A stretch of DNA of 38,797 nt from NCBI GenBank assembly GCA_002722455.1, contig PBMB01000017.1:204897-243693 (forward strand), written 5' to 3'. The notes beneath the pieces are model-generated. The model did no database searches, was not told where the DNA came from, and saw only the letters and a list, made by a program, of their open reading frames with translations. This stretch comes from Chloroflexota bacterium (GTDB taxonomy: Bacteria > Chloroflexota > Dehalococcoidia > Lucifugimonadales > GCA-2722455). Position numbers and translations under genes: made by a program. This document shows positions 16,734 to 25,830 of this stretch, one piece after another. The stretch's first letter is position 1. The number at the start of each line of letters is the position of its first letter.

Positions 16734-16787
16734 GGTATGATCTAAGTTCTCAAATGAAATGTTATATCTTTTTGAAAGGTAGGATTA

Positions 16788-19460
16788 ATGAAGGCTAATG
16801 AAATAAAGATAAATATTGATGGAAAAGAATTTACTGCGAAAGCAGGTACAAATCTTTTACAAGCAGCTATGGATTCAGGGGTTTATATTCCTTATCTTTG
16901 TTATTATCCTGGAATGAAACCTTTTGGAGCTTGCCGAATGTGCATGGTAGACATTGAAGGTCCTAGAGGGATTACTAGTGTAGCTTCTTGTACGGTTCCA
17001 GTTGAAGATGGACTTATTGTACGTACACATACAGAAGGAGTTAAGAAAACTCGTGGCGAAGTTATGAATTTGTTGATATCAGAACATCCTCATGGATGTC
17101 TAAACTGTCATCGTGTCGATTTATGTGGTTCTTCTGATATTTGTTTACGACATGTGTCAGTAACAGATAGATGTGTTACATGTCCTAAAAATGAACGGTG
17201 TGAATTGAAAGATACTGTACGATATATGGAAATGGATTTAGACACCTCTCTCCCATACAAGTACAGAAATATTCCTTTGGAAACTAGTGATCCATTTTGG
17301 GAAATGGATATGAATTTATGCATTGTGTGTGTTAGGTGTGTTCGTGTTTGTGATGAAGTAAGAGGGGATAATGCGCTAGGATTTGTTGAACGAGCAGGAC
17401 GTAGTTTAATAGGCACTTCAATGGGAACATCTTTATTAGAATCAGGGTGTGAGTTTTGTGGAGCTTGTGTAGATGTTTGTCCGACTGGAGCATTAGTTGA
17501 ACGTAAACATAAATGGGATAAGCCTCAGAAGAAAGTTGAAAGTATTTGTCCTCTTTGTCCAGTTGGGTGCAAAATAAATTTTGAGATTGATAAAAAGGAT
17601 AGAATGATTCGAACAACACCAGTTCTTAATGCACCAGTTAATAATGGTCAAGTTTGTTTTAAAGGGAAATTTGGATTGGATTGGGTTAATGATTCTCGAA
17701 AATTGAATCAACCATCAGTCCGTAATAATGGAGTTTTAGAACCTACAAATTTTTCAAAAGCAATAGACTATGTTGTTGACAGTTTGGGTTCATTTAAAAA
17801 GGAAGAGTATGCTTTATTTTTATCGCCTACTGGCCTGACTAATGAAGATTTTTATGTAGCTCAAAAGTTTTCCCGTGAAGTGATGGGGTCGAATAATATA
17901 GATATTTTATCATCAGATAAAAATGACACTTTTGAGTCAATGGAAAAATTATTAGGACACCCTGTAGCGACAAATAGTATATCTAATATTGGCAATTCAA
18001 AGGCAATATTAGTAATAAATAGTAATTTAAATGAAGATCATAATATTATTGATCTATCAATTAAAAAAGCAGTCAAGTCAGAAGCATCTTTAATTGTAAT
18101 TGATCAGCGTGAAACTGAAATTGCTAGACGTGCAACTAAATGGATCAGACCTTTTCCTGGGACTGAATCAATTCTTATGGGTGGAATTATCAGAATAATT
18201 ATTGATGAAATGCTTGGTGATAGTGACTTTATAAATAATAAGAGTGAGGGTTTTGAAGAGTTCAGAAATAGTATTTGGGCATTTGATATCGTTAAAGTAT
18301 CAAATGCAACAGGAGTTTCTGTAAAGGATATTCAACAAGTAGCACGACTGTTTGCTGGTAAAGCTTTTAATGGATTTGGTTCAATTATATTTTCAATGGA
18401 AATGTTTCAGAATGAAATTAAGAAAAGCTTTGTTGAGTCAATTGTTAATCTAGCTTTAGTTACGGGTAATATAGGGACTGAGAGTTCAGGTATATTCCCT
18501 CTTCTTTTTGGAGGAAATGAATTAGGTGCTCGGGATATGGGTTGCACTCCTACTGAAGATCGAAAAGATTGGGGATTGGAAGATTTTACTAAAGCCATAA
18601 AAAATGGTGAAATTAAAGCTGCCCAAATTGTAGGAGATTTCTCGAGAGACTTAGGTGATCAATCAAAAGAATTCATTGATTCATTAGAGAAACTTGAATT
18701 CTTAGCCGTACATGCGATTTTTGATAATGATTTTGTTAATTCAGCTGATGTTGTTCTTCCATTGGCTTCGTTTGCAGAAATGAACGGTACCTTTACCAAC
18801 ATAGAACGTAGAGTGCAGAGAGTTTTTCCAATGATGAAGGCGCAAGATGATGAAAGAATTCCATGGAAGATGTTTAATTCTATAGCTAGAAAGTTAAAAA
18901 TAGATGGGTTTGAATACAATAATTCCGAAGACGTATTTACAGAAATTATTGACAAAAACAGAAATTATAATGGTATGAGTTATGGTCTTGTGGAAGACAA
19001 TGGTGTTCAATGGCCTAGTATTTCAGGAAATACTACTCCTGTACTGTATACTGCATCTGATTGGAAAGGGATATTTGCTCCGATGCAATATGTCGATCAT
19101 GATATTGAATCTGGTTTACTTTTGGCAACAGGTAGGGTATTAAAAATAGATAGCAGTAAAGTAGGAATCGAAAAGCGTAATGGCAAAAATTTTGTTGTTA
19201 ATCCAGACTATTTTGATTTTAATGAAGATGATGCTATGATGTTAGGCTTGGAGCAAGGCGATATTATAGATGTCATATCTGTAGATAATAGGATTAGAGG
19301 GAAGGTGCAAATTACTCCAATAGTTAAAGGAATTGTAGGTTCTGTTAAATCTTTTGGTGATTTTGTACAAGGAATGGAATTATCAAAAGCACCGGATAAA
19401 TTCATTAAAATGGAAGGATTACCTTTAATTCCTATTCAAATTGAACGAATTGAAGTATAG
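16788..19460 (+). CDS. nuoG: NADH-quinone oxidoreductase subunit G, formate-dehydrogenase-like, with an extra cysteine set
   Basis: An 890-residue iron-sulfur subunit. [2Fe-2S]: C38, C49, C52, C68. His-Cys [4Fe-4S]: H100, C104, C107, C113 (Hx3Cx2Cx5C). A second, unusual set follows: C119, C129, C132, C138. Two ferredoxin-type clusters: C178/C181/C184/C188 and C221/C224/C227/C231. N7-type cluster: C254, C257, C261, C290. The rest (about 300-890) is a molybdopterin-oxidoreductase-like domain with GNIGTESSGIFPL and NELGARDMGC as in formate dehydrogenases, but no Cys/Sec-His active-site motif was found, so a structural NuoG role is more likely than catalysis. ATG 16788 has AAAGG at 16775-16779. 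It completes nuoEFG. Confidence 0.88.
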   Translation: MKANEIKINIDGKEFTAKAGTNLLQAAMDSGVYIPYLCYYPGMKPFGACRMCMVDIEGPRGITSVASCTVPVEDGLIVRTHTEGVKKTRGEVMNLLISEHPHGCLNCHRVDLCGSSDICLRHVSVTDRCVTCPKNERCELKDTVRYMEMDLDTSLPYKYRNIPLETSDPFWEMDMNLCIVCVRCVRVCDEVRGDNALGFVERAGRSLIGTSMGTSLLESGCEFCGACVDVCPTGALVERKHKWDKPQKKVESICPLCPVGCKINFEIDKKDRMIRTTPVLNAPVNNGQVCFKGKFGLDWVNDSRKLNQPSVRNNGVLEPTNFSKAIDYVVDSLGSFKKEEYALFLSPTGLTNEDFYVAQKFSREVMGSNNIDILSSDKNDTFESMEKLLGHPVATNSISNIGNSKAILVINSNLNEDHNIIDLSIKKAVKSEASLIVIDQRETEIARRATKWIRPFPGTESILMGGIIRIIIDEMLGDSDFINNKSEGFEEFRNSIWAFDIVKVSNATGVSVKDIQQVARLFAGKAFNGFGSIIFSMEMFQNEIKKSFVESIVNLALVTGNIGTESSGIFPLLFGGNELGARDMGCTPTEDRKDWGLEDFTKAIKNGEIKAAQIVGDFSRDLGDQSKEFIDSLEKLEFLAVHAIFDNDFVNSADVVLPLASFAEMNGTFTNIERRVQRVFPMMKAQDDERIPWKMFNSIARKLKIDGFEYNNSEDVFTEIIDKNRNYNGMSYGLVEDNGVQWPSISGNTTPVLYTASDWKGIFAPMQYVDHDIESGLLLATGRVLKIDSSKVGIEKRNGKNFVVNPDYFDFNEDDAMMLGLEQGDIIDVISVDNRIRGKVQITPIVKGIVGSVKSFGDFVQGMELSKAPDKFIKMEGLPLIPIQIERIEV

Positions 19461-19477
19461 GAATTATTTTTTCTAGA

Positions 19478-19504
19478 TTCAAATCAATTTATTCTTATTA
19501 TAAT
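19478..19504 (+). promoter_or_regulatory. Candidate promoter for mutS
   Basis: A perfect TATAAT at 19499-19504 lies in the 114-nt gap between nuoG and mutS. The upstream hexamer TTCAAA (19478-19483) is a weak -35 with a 15-nt spacer. It would give a leader of about 65 nt before ATG 19575. Confidence 0.4.
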
Positions 19505-19574
19505 AGAGTGGGATTTACATCATTAACATAGTGATTTAGTGATTTGTACTTAAGGGAAGGTACGATTTTTAGTA

Positions 19575-22223
19575 ATGGCAGATACACCTGCGAGAAACCA
19601 ATATCTTAAAATTAAATCCCAATATCCGAATGCAATATTATTTTTTCAAATGGGTGATTTTTATGAAACATTTGATGAAGATGCACGTATCATTGCTAAA
19701 GAATTACAAATCACATTAACATCTCGAGAGATGGGAAAAGGAAAAAAAATCCCTTTAGCAGGGATTCCTGTACATGCATTACAAAATTATTTGGCCCGTT
19801 TGATCCGTAACAATTACAAAGTAGCTATTTGTGAACAAATTGGTGATTCTAAAACATCTGATAAAGTAGTAGAGAGAGCAGTATCAAGAGTTGTGACTCC
19901 AGGTACAGTAATAGATGAATCTATGCTAGATTCTCGTACCAATAATTATTTAGCATCAGTTTATATTAGCAACGATATTGCTGGATTAACATATGTTGAT
20001 ATTACAACAAGTGAATTTCTTACAACTCAAGTACAAATTTCTGAACTTAAATCTGAAATTGAACGAATTGCTCCTGCTGAAATTTTAGTTCCGCTGGGTT
20101 TTTCTCTTGAGAAAATCGGTATAAGTAAATTTACAACAGAGATTGATTCTGGATTATTTAATTTAGGCAAAGCAACTGAGGATTTACTATCTCATTTTGG
20201 AGTAATTAATTTAAAATCTTTTGGATTTGAGAAAATGCCTCTTTCAATACGGTCAGCAGGGGCAATTTTGAATTATTTAAAAGTATACAATAAAAGTATT
20301 ATCCAAAACCTTAACTCAATTAGTGCATATTCATCTTCCAAATATATGGTTTTGGACTCTCAAACTCGGCGTAATTTAGAATTGACTAGAACTATTAATG
20401 AGGATGTTGTTAAAGGGAGTTCTTTATTAGATGTATTTGATTTAACTCAAACTTCAGTTGGTGCTAGATTGTTAAAAAAATGGATTGGACAGCCATTGAA
20501 AGATCTTAAATTATTGAATATAAGACAAAGCACAGTTGAATGGTTCTATGAACGGACAATGTTACGAGATTCCACGCGCAAACAAATGAAAAACATTTCA
20601 GATATTGAGCGACTTTTAAATAGGATTCGAAATTTTGTAGCTACTCCCCGTGATTTATTGTCACTAATGGATAGTTTAAATATTTTAGCTAAGATCGATG
20701 CAAATATTACCGGTAAAAATCAACCTGTTTGTGTGAGAGAGCTACGTTCTTTAGTGAAGATGTCTGAATTTTCTGAAATCATAATGACGATTAAAAATTC
20801 CATTGATGAGAGCGCGAATACTAATGTTGGAGACGGTTCTGTTATTAAACGAAATTATTCAACTCAATTTGATAACTTAAAAGCTAATGTTATTAAATAT
20901 GAACGATTAATTGCTGATTTTCAATCAAGTGAACGAGAACGTACAGGAATTAAGTCATTAAAAGTTGGGTACAATAAGGTGTTCGGTTATTTTCTAGAAG
21001 TTAGTAATTCAAATTTAAGCTATGTTCCTGATCATTATATTCGTAAACAGACGTTAGTTAATGCAGAGAGGTTTGTTACTGAGGATATCAAGAAATATGA
21101 ATCTCTTATTTTAAGTTCTGTAGAGAAGATTCATGCCCTTGAAGCAGATTTATTTAATGATATTTGTAAACAATTAGCATCTTTTGCAGAGATTCTGTTT
21201 GATATAGCAAAATCAGTTGCTATCATTGATGTACTCATGACGTTTGCAGAAGTTGCAAAAAGATATGCTTACACAAAACCAATTTTATCTGAAAACGACC
21301 AGATGGATATTACAGATGGAAGACATCCAGTTGTAGAAAGAAATTTACCTACAGGTAGCTTCGTTGCCAATGATACATATATAGATAATAAAAATGATCA
21401 AGTAGTGATTTTAACAGGCCCTAATATGGCAGGGAAATCTACTTATATTAGGCAAATAGCACTAATTGTACTAATAGCACAAATAGGAAGTTTTGTGCCT
21501 GCGAAGAATGCAGCAATTGGTATTGTAGATCGAATTTTTTCTAGAATGGGATTACAGGATGATATTACCAGAGGGCAGTCTACTTTTATGGTTGAAATGA
21601 TCGAAACAGCAGAAATTCTGAATCAAGCAACTTCGAAATCATTAGTTATTTTAGATGAAATAGGTAGGGGTACAAGTACATATGATGGATTAGCTATTGC
21701 AAAGGCCGTAGCAGAATATATACATGATAATCCATTATTAGGATGTAAAACATTATTTGCTACGCACTATCATGAATTGACTACACTATCAGATGATTTA
21801 TTACGAGTTAAAAACTATACAGTTGCTGTAACGGAAAATAAAGAGAACATTGTATTTTTACGTAAAGTGATCAAGGGTATTGCTGACCAAAGTTATGGAG
21901 TACATGTTGCGCGCTTAGCCGGTTTCCCTAAGAAAGTTACAGAACGGGCAAATGAAATCTTAAAGTTGCTAAATGCTAATATACTTGTCAACAAAGAGAC
22001 AGTTATTCCTGTTGTTGAAAATCATATGAAAATTGGATTAGAGGGAAAGCAGCTTCCATTACTTGACTTAGATACTGATATAATTGATGAACTAATGAAA
22101 ATTGATACATTTAATTTGTCTCCTTTAGAAACTGCAAACATTGTTTATCAATTGCAATTAAAATGGAAACAAAAACATGGGATGAGAAATCTTAAGAAAG
22201 ATTTAGATGGTAATATAATTTAA
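19575..22223 (+). CDS. mutS: DNA mismatch repair protein MutS
   Basis: Recognises base mismatches and small loops. The 882 residues are full length. The mismatch-binding motif is GDFYETF with the F29-x-E31 wedge, early as in the family. The clamp and lever regions follow. The ATPase has Walker A GPNMAGKSTYIRQ (near 615-627), then the VEMIETAEIL segment, Walker B LVILDEIGRGTSTYDG, and FATHYHEL. The C-terminal helix-turn-helix dimerisation region is present. ATG 19575 has AAGGGAAGG 14 nt upstream, a rather long spacing. It is followed 14 nt later by the DUF1445 gene, probably cotranscribed. No mutL is in the window. Confidence 0.97.
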   Translation: MADTPARNQYLKIKSQYPNAILFFQMGDFYETFDEDARIIAKELQITLTSREMGKGKKIPLAGIPVHALQNYLARLIRNNYKVAICEQIGDSKTSDKVVERAVSRVVTPGTVIDESMLDSRTNNYLASVYISNDIAGLTYVDITTSEFLTTQVQISELKSEIERIAPAEILVPLGFSLEKIGISKFTTEIDSGLFNLGKATEDLLSHFGVINLKSFGFEKMPLSIRSAGAILNYLKVYNKSIIQNLNSISAYSSSKYMVLDSQTRRNLELTRTINEDVVKGSSLLDVFDLTQTSVGARLLKKWIGQPLKDLKLLNIRQSTVEWFYERTMLRDSTRKQMKNISDIERLLNRIRNFVATPRDLLSLMDSLNILAKIDANITGKNQPVCVRELRSLVKMSEFSEIIMTIKNSIDESANTNVGDGSVIKRNYSTQFDNLKANVIKYERLIADFQSSERERTGIKSLKVGYNKVFGYFLEVSNSNLSYVPDHYIRKQTLVNAERFVTEDIKKYESLILSSVEKIHALEADLFNDICKQLASFAEILFDIAKSVAIIDVLMTFAEVAKRYAYTKPILSENDQMDITDGRHPVVERNLPTGSFVANDTYIDNKNDQVVILTGPNMAGKSTYIRQIALIVLIAQIGSFVPAKNAAIGIVDRIFSRMGLQDDITRGQSTFMVEMIETAEILNQATSKSLVILDEIGRGTSTYDGLAIAKAVAEYIHDNPLLGCKTLFATHYHELTTLSDDLLRVKNYTVAVTENKENIVFLRKVIKGIADQSYGVHVARLAGFPKKVTERANEILKLLNANILVNKETVIPVVENHMKIGLEGKQLPLLDLDTDIIDELMKIDTFNLSPLETANIVYQLQLKWKQKHGMRNLKKDLDGNII

Positions 22224-22237
22224 TTGAAGGAGTTGTA

Positions 22238-23059
22238 ATGAGTAATGTTCTGTCAGGACATCCTAGAATGTTACGTCAGTCGATACGTAAAGGCAAATTT
22301 ATTCGTAGTACTGGTGGTTTACATTTAGGTAAAGTACAAGCCAACTTGGTAATGTTGCCTGCTAGTGAAGCTCTTGAGTTTTTGATATTTTGTTTTCGTA
22401 ATCCAAAACCATGCCCAGTAATTGAAGTAGTTGAGGCAGGTTCTTTTGAACCAATTGTTAGTGCACCAGGAGCAGATTTAAGGACTGACATTCCTAAATA
22501 TTTAGTCTATGAAAATGGCAAATTAGTTACGGAAACTACGGATATCACCAAATATTCTAATCAGCAAATGGTTTCGTTTTTATTGGGATGTAGCTATACG
22601 TTTGAATATGCTTTATTAAATGCTGGTATTCCGATCAGGCATATTGAACAAAATACTATTGTACCGATGTATGTAACTTCTATTGATACTAAGCCGACAC
22701 ATAATTTATATGGTCCACTTGTGGTAACTATGAGGCCTATTCCTAAGAGACAATTAGAAAAAACTATCCAAATAACATCACAATATCCTTCTGTTCATGG
22801 ATCCCCAGTACACGTTGATAATTTTCAGGATATAGGTATCAAGAATTTATCAAAACCTGATTTTGGAGATCCTGTAGAGATCAAAAAGGACGAAATTCCT
22901 GTTTTTTGGGCTTGTGGAATTACTCCTCAAATAGTAGCCCAAACATCTAAACCTCCCTTGATGATTACTCATTCCCCAGGACATATGTTTGTTACTGATC
23001 TTGATAATGATAAATTATTGGTAGATGAAAGTATATTGATTAATAGATTAGAGGACTAA
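22238..23059 (+). CDS. DUF1445 protein: N-terminal half of a split D-glutamate cyclase
   Basis: 273 residues, typical for DUF1445 (UPF0317, 'putative hydro-lyase'). Family blocks: FLIFCFRNPKPCPVIEVVE, PGADLRTDIPKYLVYENG, FLLGCSYTFEYALL, PLVVTMRPIP, VHGSPVHV, VFWACGITPQ and SPGHMFVTDL. In mammals the mitochondrial D-glutamate cyclase (DGLUCY), which makes 5-oxo-D-proline from D-glutamate, joins DUF1445 to DUF4392. Here the DUF4392 partner starts on the very next base after the stop. GAAGGAG just before ATG 22238 is a strong ribosome binding site. The likely role is D-glutamate turnover, for example from peptidoglycan. Family membership is clear; the activity is inferred. Confidence 0.85.
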   Translation: MSNVLSGHPRMLRQSIRKGKFIRSTGGLHLGKVQANLVMLPASEALEFLIFCFRNPKPCPVIEVVEAGSFEPIVSAPGADLRTDIPKYLVYENGKLVTETTDITKYSNQQMVSFLLGCSYTFEYALLNAGIPIRHIEQNTIVPMYVTSIDTKPTHNLYGPLVVTMRPIPKRQLEKTIQITSQYPSVHGSPVHVDNFQDIGIKNLSKPDFGDPVEIKKDEIPVFWACGITPQIVAQTSKPPLMITHSPGHMFVTDLDNDKLLVDESILINRLED

Positions 23060-23899
23060 TTGCAGACAGTAGAAGATATTATTTTGAGTTCTGACCAGAG
23101 AGGTATCTCTTTGTTACGTAAATATCTGCAAAAAGAATTTTGTACCAAAGCAGCTGTAACTGTATTAGATAATCCAGGAACAGTGATTATAACAACTGGT
23201 TTTTATATACGTTCTGCAGGATATATAGAGACTGATGGTCCACCTGGTGCTATTGCTATAGGTCGTGCTTTAAATAAATTAGATTATAGAGTTGTTTATG
23301 TGACTGATAAGTATGGCATGAAAGCTCTTGAATCAATTGCTGAACCTAGCAGTATAATTTATGAATTTCCCATCTTAAATTCTGAAGCAAGTAACATTTT
23401 GGCAAGTAATATTTGTAATGAGTTTGACCCATCTATAATGATTGCTGTTGAAAGGTGTGGTATTAATGAATTAGGGAAATATTCAAATATGCACGGACAA
23501 GATATTACTCCATATACAGCGAAAATTGATTGTTTATTTCAAAACAAAATCACTTCAATTGGCATAGGTGACGGTGGGAATGAAATAGGGATGGGGAATT
23601 TATATGCTCAAGTTAAAGACAACTCTAAGTTAGTTCGTTTTCCTACTACCATAGAGGTAGATGAACTGGTAATTGCAAGTGTTTCTAATTGGGGTGCATA
23701 TGGGTTAATTGCAGCCATTTCATTAATTAAAAATCAGAATCTTTTAGTATCAGCAGAAGAGGAAATAGAAATAATAAATACATTGGTTGGTTTAGGAGTC
23801 GTTGATGGAATGTCAGGTAAACCAGAATCTTTTGTTGATGGATTTGACTTGGATAGTAATTCTAAAATTCTTCAAAACTTACATTCTTTTTTAAATTAG
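23060..23899 (+). CDS. DUF4392 protein: C-terminal half of a split D-glutamate cyclase
   Basis: 279 residues of the DUF4392 / D-glutamate cyclase C-terminal family. Signatures: ETDGPPGAIAIGRALNKL, a Rossmann-like VVYVTDKYG, ERCGINELGKYSNMHGQDI and the very characteristic SIGIGDGGNEIGMGN. The TTG start at 23060 follows directly on the TAA of the DUF1445 gene (23057-23059), with GAGG at 23051-23054 inside that gene as ribosome binding site, so translation is coupled and equal amounts of both proteins are expected. The pair reproduces as two proteins what is one polypeptide in animal mitochondria. No fused linker is seen. Confidence 0.85.
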   Translation: MQTVEDIILSSDQRGISLLRKYLQKEFCTKAAVTVLDNPGTVIITTGFYIRSAGYIETDGPPGAIAIGRALNKLDYRVVYVTDKYGMKALESIAEPSSIIYEFPILNSEASNILASNICNEFDPSIMIAVERCGINELGKYSNMHGQDITPYTAKIDCLFQNKITSIGIGDGGNEIGMGNLYAQVKDNSKLVRFPTTIEVDELVIASVSNWGAYGLIAAISLIKNQNLLVSAEEEIEIINTLVGLGVVDGMSGKPESFVDGFDLDSNSKILQNLHSFLN

Positions 23900-23914
23900 A
23901 AAGTAGTATTATTA

Positions 23915-24952
23915 TTGAAATCTGTGTATATAGAAGAACAAGGTGATGTTAATGTTTTGACCTATGGAGATTTGCCAGATCCTATAGTTAAAAGTAATGA
24001 AGTCAAAATTAAAGTTAAAGCCTGTAGTATTAATAGATTAGACCTTTTTGCTCGTGCTGGAGAAAAAGGAGTTCGTTTAAATCTGAAAACTCCTCATGTT
24101 TTAGGTGGAGATGTGGCTGGTGATGTCATCGAGTGTGGTGATATGGTGACTGATTTTTTTGTAGGTGATAGAGTAGTGGTCAATCCTCATATATCATGTC
24201 AGAAATGTAAAAATTGTAAATTAGGTGCAGAAGAATTATGTTTACAATCAAATTTCTTGGGCATGACGTCTAATGGTGGATATGCCGAATATACTACTGT
24301 ACCTTTCTATAATGTAGTCCATATACCTGATAGTATTTCTTATATTGAGGCAGCTGCGGTGCCTACAGTTTTTATTCCTTGTTGGAATATGTTGTTTCGA
24401 AAAGCAAAATTACAACCTAATGAAAAGGTTTTAGTTGTCTCAGCATCTAGTGGGATTGGTACTGCTGCAATTCAATTAGCAAAAAACATTTCAGGCGTAG
24501 ACATTGTTGCAACTACTAGTAATTTATATAAAGCTCAATTAATTAAAGAAATGGGTGTCAATGATGTTTTATTACATACAGATGAGAATCTTAATAAGAA
24601 ACTCATGGAAATAACAAATAATGAAGGATTTAATGTTGTTATAGATCATGTTGGTTTAGAATCATGGTTATATGGGATTCAAACATTAGCTAAAGGTGGC
24701 AGATATTGTGTTTGTGGTGTTACTTCTGGACACAAAGTAAATCTACACTTAGGTTCTCTTTTTAAAAATTCACAAACTGTATTCGGGGTTTTTATGGGGA
24801 ATATGGCAGATTTGCATAATGTGATTAATCTAATTAGTCATAAAAAAACACTTCCTATTATTGCAGATACTATACCCCTAAAAGAAGTTAGGCGTGCACA
24901 TAAAATGTTAGAAGAAAAAAATGTTGTTGGTAAGTTAGTGATAACTTTTTAG
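23915..24952 (+). CDS. MDR-family oxidoreductase, structural zinc only (quinone-reductase-like)
   Basis: 345-residue medium-chain dehydrogenase/reductase. The GroES-like domain keeps the four structural zinc cysteines C95, C98, C101 and C109. The catalytic zinc ligands are lost: the usual Cys is Asn40 (SINRLD) and the usual GHE is GGD at residues 64-66. The Rossmann domain has VSASSGIGTAAIQLAK, the nucleotide-binding loop typical of quinone oxidoreductase/crotonyl-CoA-reductase-like members. A zinc-independent NAD(P)H reductase is therefore more likely than an alcohol dehydrogenase. It has a TTG start 15 nt after the DUF4392 gene with poor ribosome binding site support, and converges on ogg with a 9-nt gap. 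Any link to D-glutamate is unproven. Confidence 0.8.
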   Translation: MKSVYIEEQGDVNVLTYGDLPDPIVKSNEVKIKVKACSINRLDLFARAGEKGVRLNLKTPHVLGGDVAGDVIECGDMVTDFFVGDRVVVNPHISCQKCKNCKLGAEELCLQSNFLGMTSNGGYAEYTTVPFYNVVHIPDSISYIEAAAVPTVFIPCWNMLFRKAKLQPNEKVLVVSASSGIGTAAIQLAKNISGVDIVATTSNLYKAQLIKEMGVNDVLLHTDENLNKKLMEITNNEGFNVVIDHVGLESWLYGIQTLAKGGRYCVCGVTSGHKVNLHLGSLFKNSQTVFGVFMGNMADLHNVINLISHKKTLPIIADTIPLKEVRRAHKMLEEKNVVGKLVITF

Positions 24953-24961
24953 GGACACATA

Positions 24962-25816
24962 TTACTTATTTTGTGTACGGAAATAATGAAATAAGTAATG
25001 ATTTGCATAACCTGCATATTTTCCGAAATGATTCATTCCCCATAATCGTAATGATGCTGTTGTCTTCAAACTTTTATTTTCAGATTTTGTTAAATAATAA
25101 TTTCGAAGTATTTGCTCAATCCAACGGTCAACAGGGAAAGCCTCTTTTTTATTGAGTGAAAATAAAAGTATACAATTGGCGATCTTATCTCCAATTCCTT
25201 TAAAATAGACTAATTGATCTAATCCTTCTTGATAATTTAAATTTTCCCATGTTCTAATTTTAATTTTTTGGTTGAGAATAGTTTGTGCAGTAGACTTGAT
25301 ATATTTAGAACGGTAGCCTAACCCTAAATTTCTTAATATATCCTCATCTATTTCCACAATATTTTGAATTGTTGGAAATGTATTAAGAATTTGTTGATCT
25401 AAATATAATTTATTTCCAAAATACTGAGTTAAAGAGTCTATATTTCTTCTTATTTTTTTTATATTAGAAGCAGAAGAACATATAAAAGAGATAAGACACT
25501 CCCATGGATCTTGTGTGAGAATACGCATTCCTTGAAATAAATGGATTGATGTATTAATTCTACTATCGGAATTAATACATGAATAAATATCATCTAGGTT
25601 TTCATCAAGATTAAAGTATTCTGCAATTTTGTCTTTTAATAATGTTTCTGATGTAGGAGTTGAGAAGAATTCGATACCCTTTGGGTGTTCACGAATCTTT
25701 ATTAAATTATTTGAAATAACTCCATAAAACCATGGAGGATCTGATATCCATCTAAAACATTGGCCACTAAATAAAGTTGCTTCTAAATTAACGTAATGAT
25801 TGCTTGATATAATCAT
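24962..25816 (-). CDS. ogg: 8-oxoguanine DNA glycosylase (OGG1-like)
   Basis: A 284-residue HhH-GPD glycosylase/AP lyase that removes 8-oxoguanine. The N-terminal OGG_N domain shows LFSGQCFRW (residues 15-23). The helix-hairpin-helix is YFKGIGDKIANCILLF, with the catalytic Lys211, and PVDRWIEQ holds the catalytic Asp230. NLGLGYRSKYI precedes it, as in OGG1. The C-terminus GKYAGYANHYLFHYFR is typical of the OGG1/AlkA-like group. It is the last gene of the leftward operon, 14 nt after the DinG gene, and converges on the MDR gene. Confidence 0.92.
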   Translation of the reverse strand: MIISSNHYVNLEATLFSGQCFRWISDPPWFYGVISNNLIKIREHPKGIEFFSTPTSETLLKDKIAEYFNLDENLDDIYSCINSDSRINTSIHLFQGMRILTQDPWECLISFICSSASNIKKIRRNIDSLTQYFGNKLYLDQQILNTFPTIQNIVEIDEDILRNLGLGYRSKYIKSTAQTILNQKIKIRTWENLNYQEGLDQLVYFKGIGDKIANCILLFSLNKKEAFPVDRWIEQILRNYYLTKSENKSLKTTASLRLWGMNHFGKYAGYANHYLFHYFRTQNK

Positions 25817-25830
25817 AATATTTTATGAAG

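Noticed and set aside
17108..17711. Overlapping open frames on the minus strand inside nuoG
   Set aside because: They are antisense shadows of a conserved cysteine-rich region, with no ribosome binding sites and Ser/His-rich translations.
16788..19460. Formate dehydrogenase alpha subunit instead of NuoG
   Set aside because: The molybdopterin-type domain resembles FDH, but no Cys/Sec-His active-site motif was found and nuoE and nuoF lie directly upstream.
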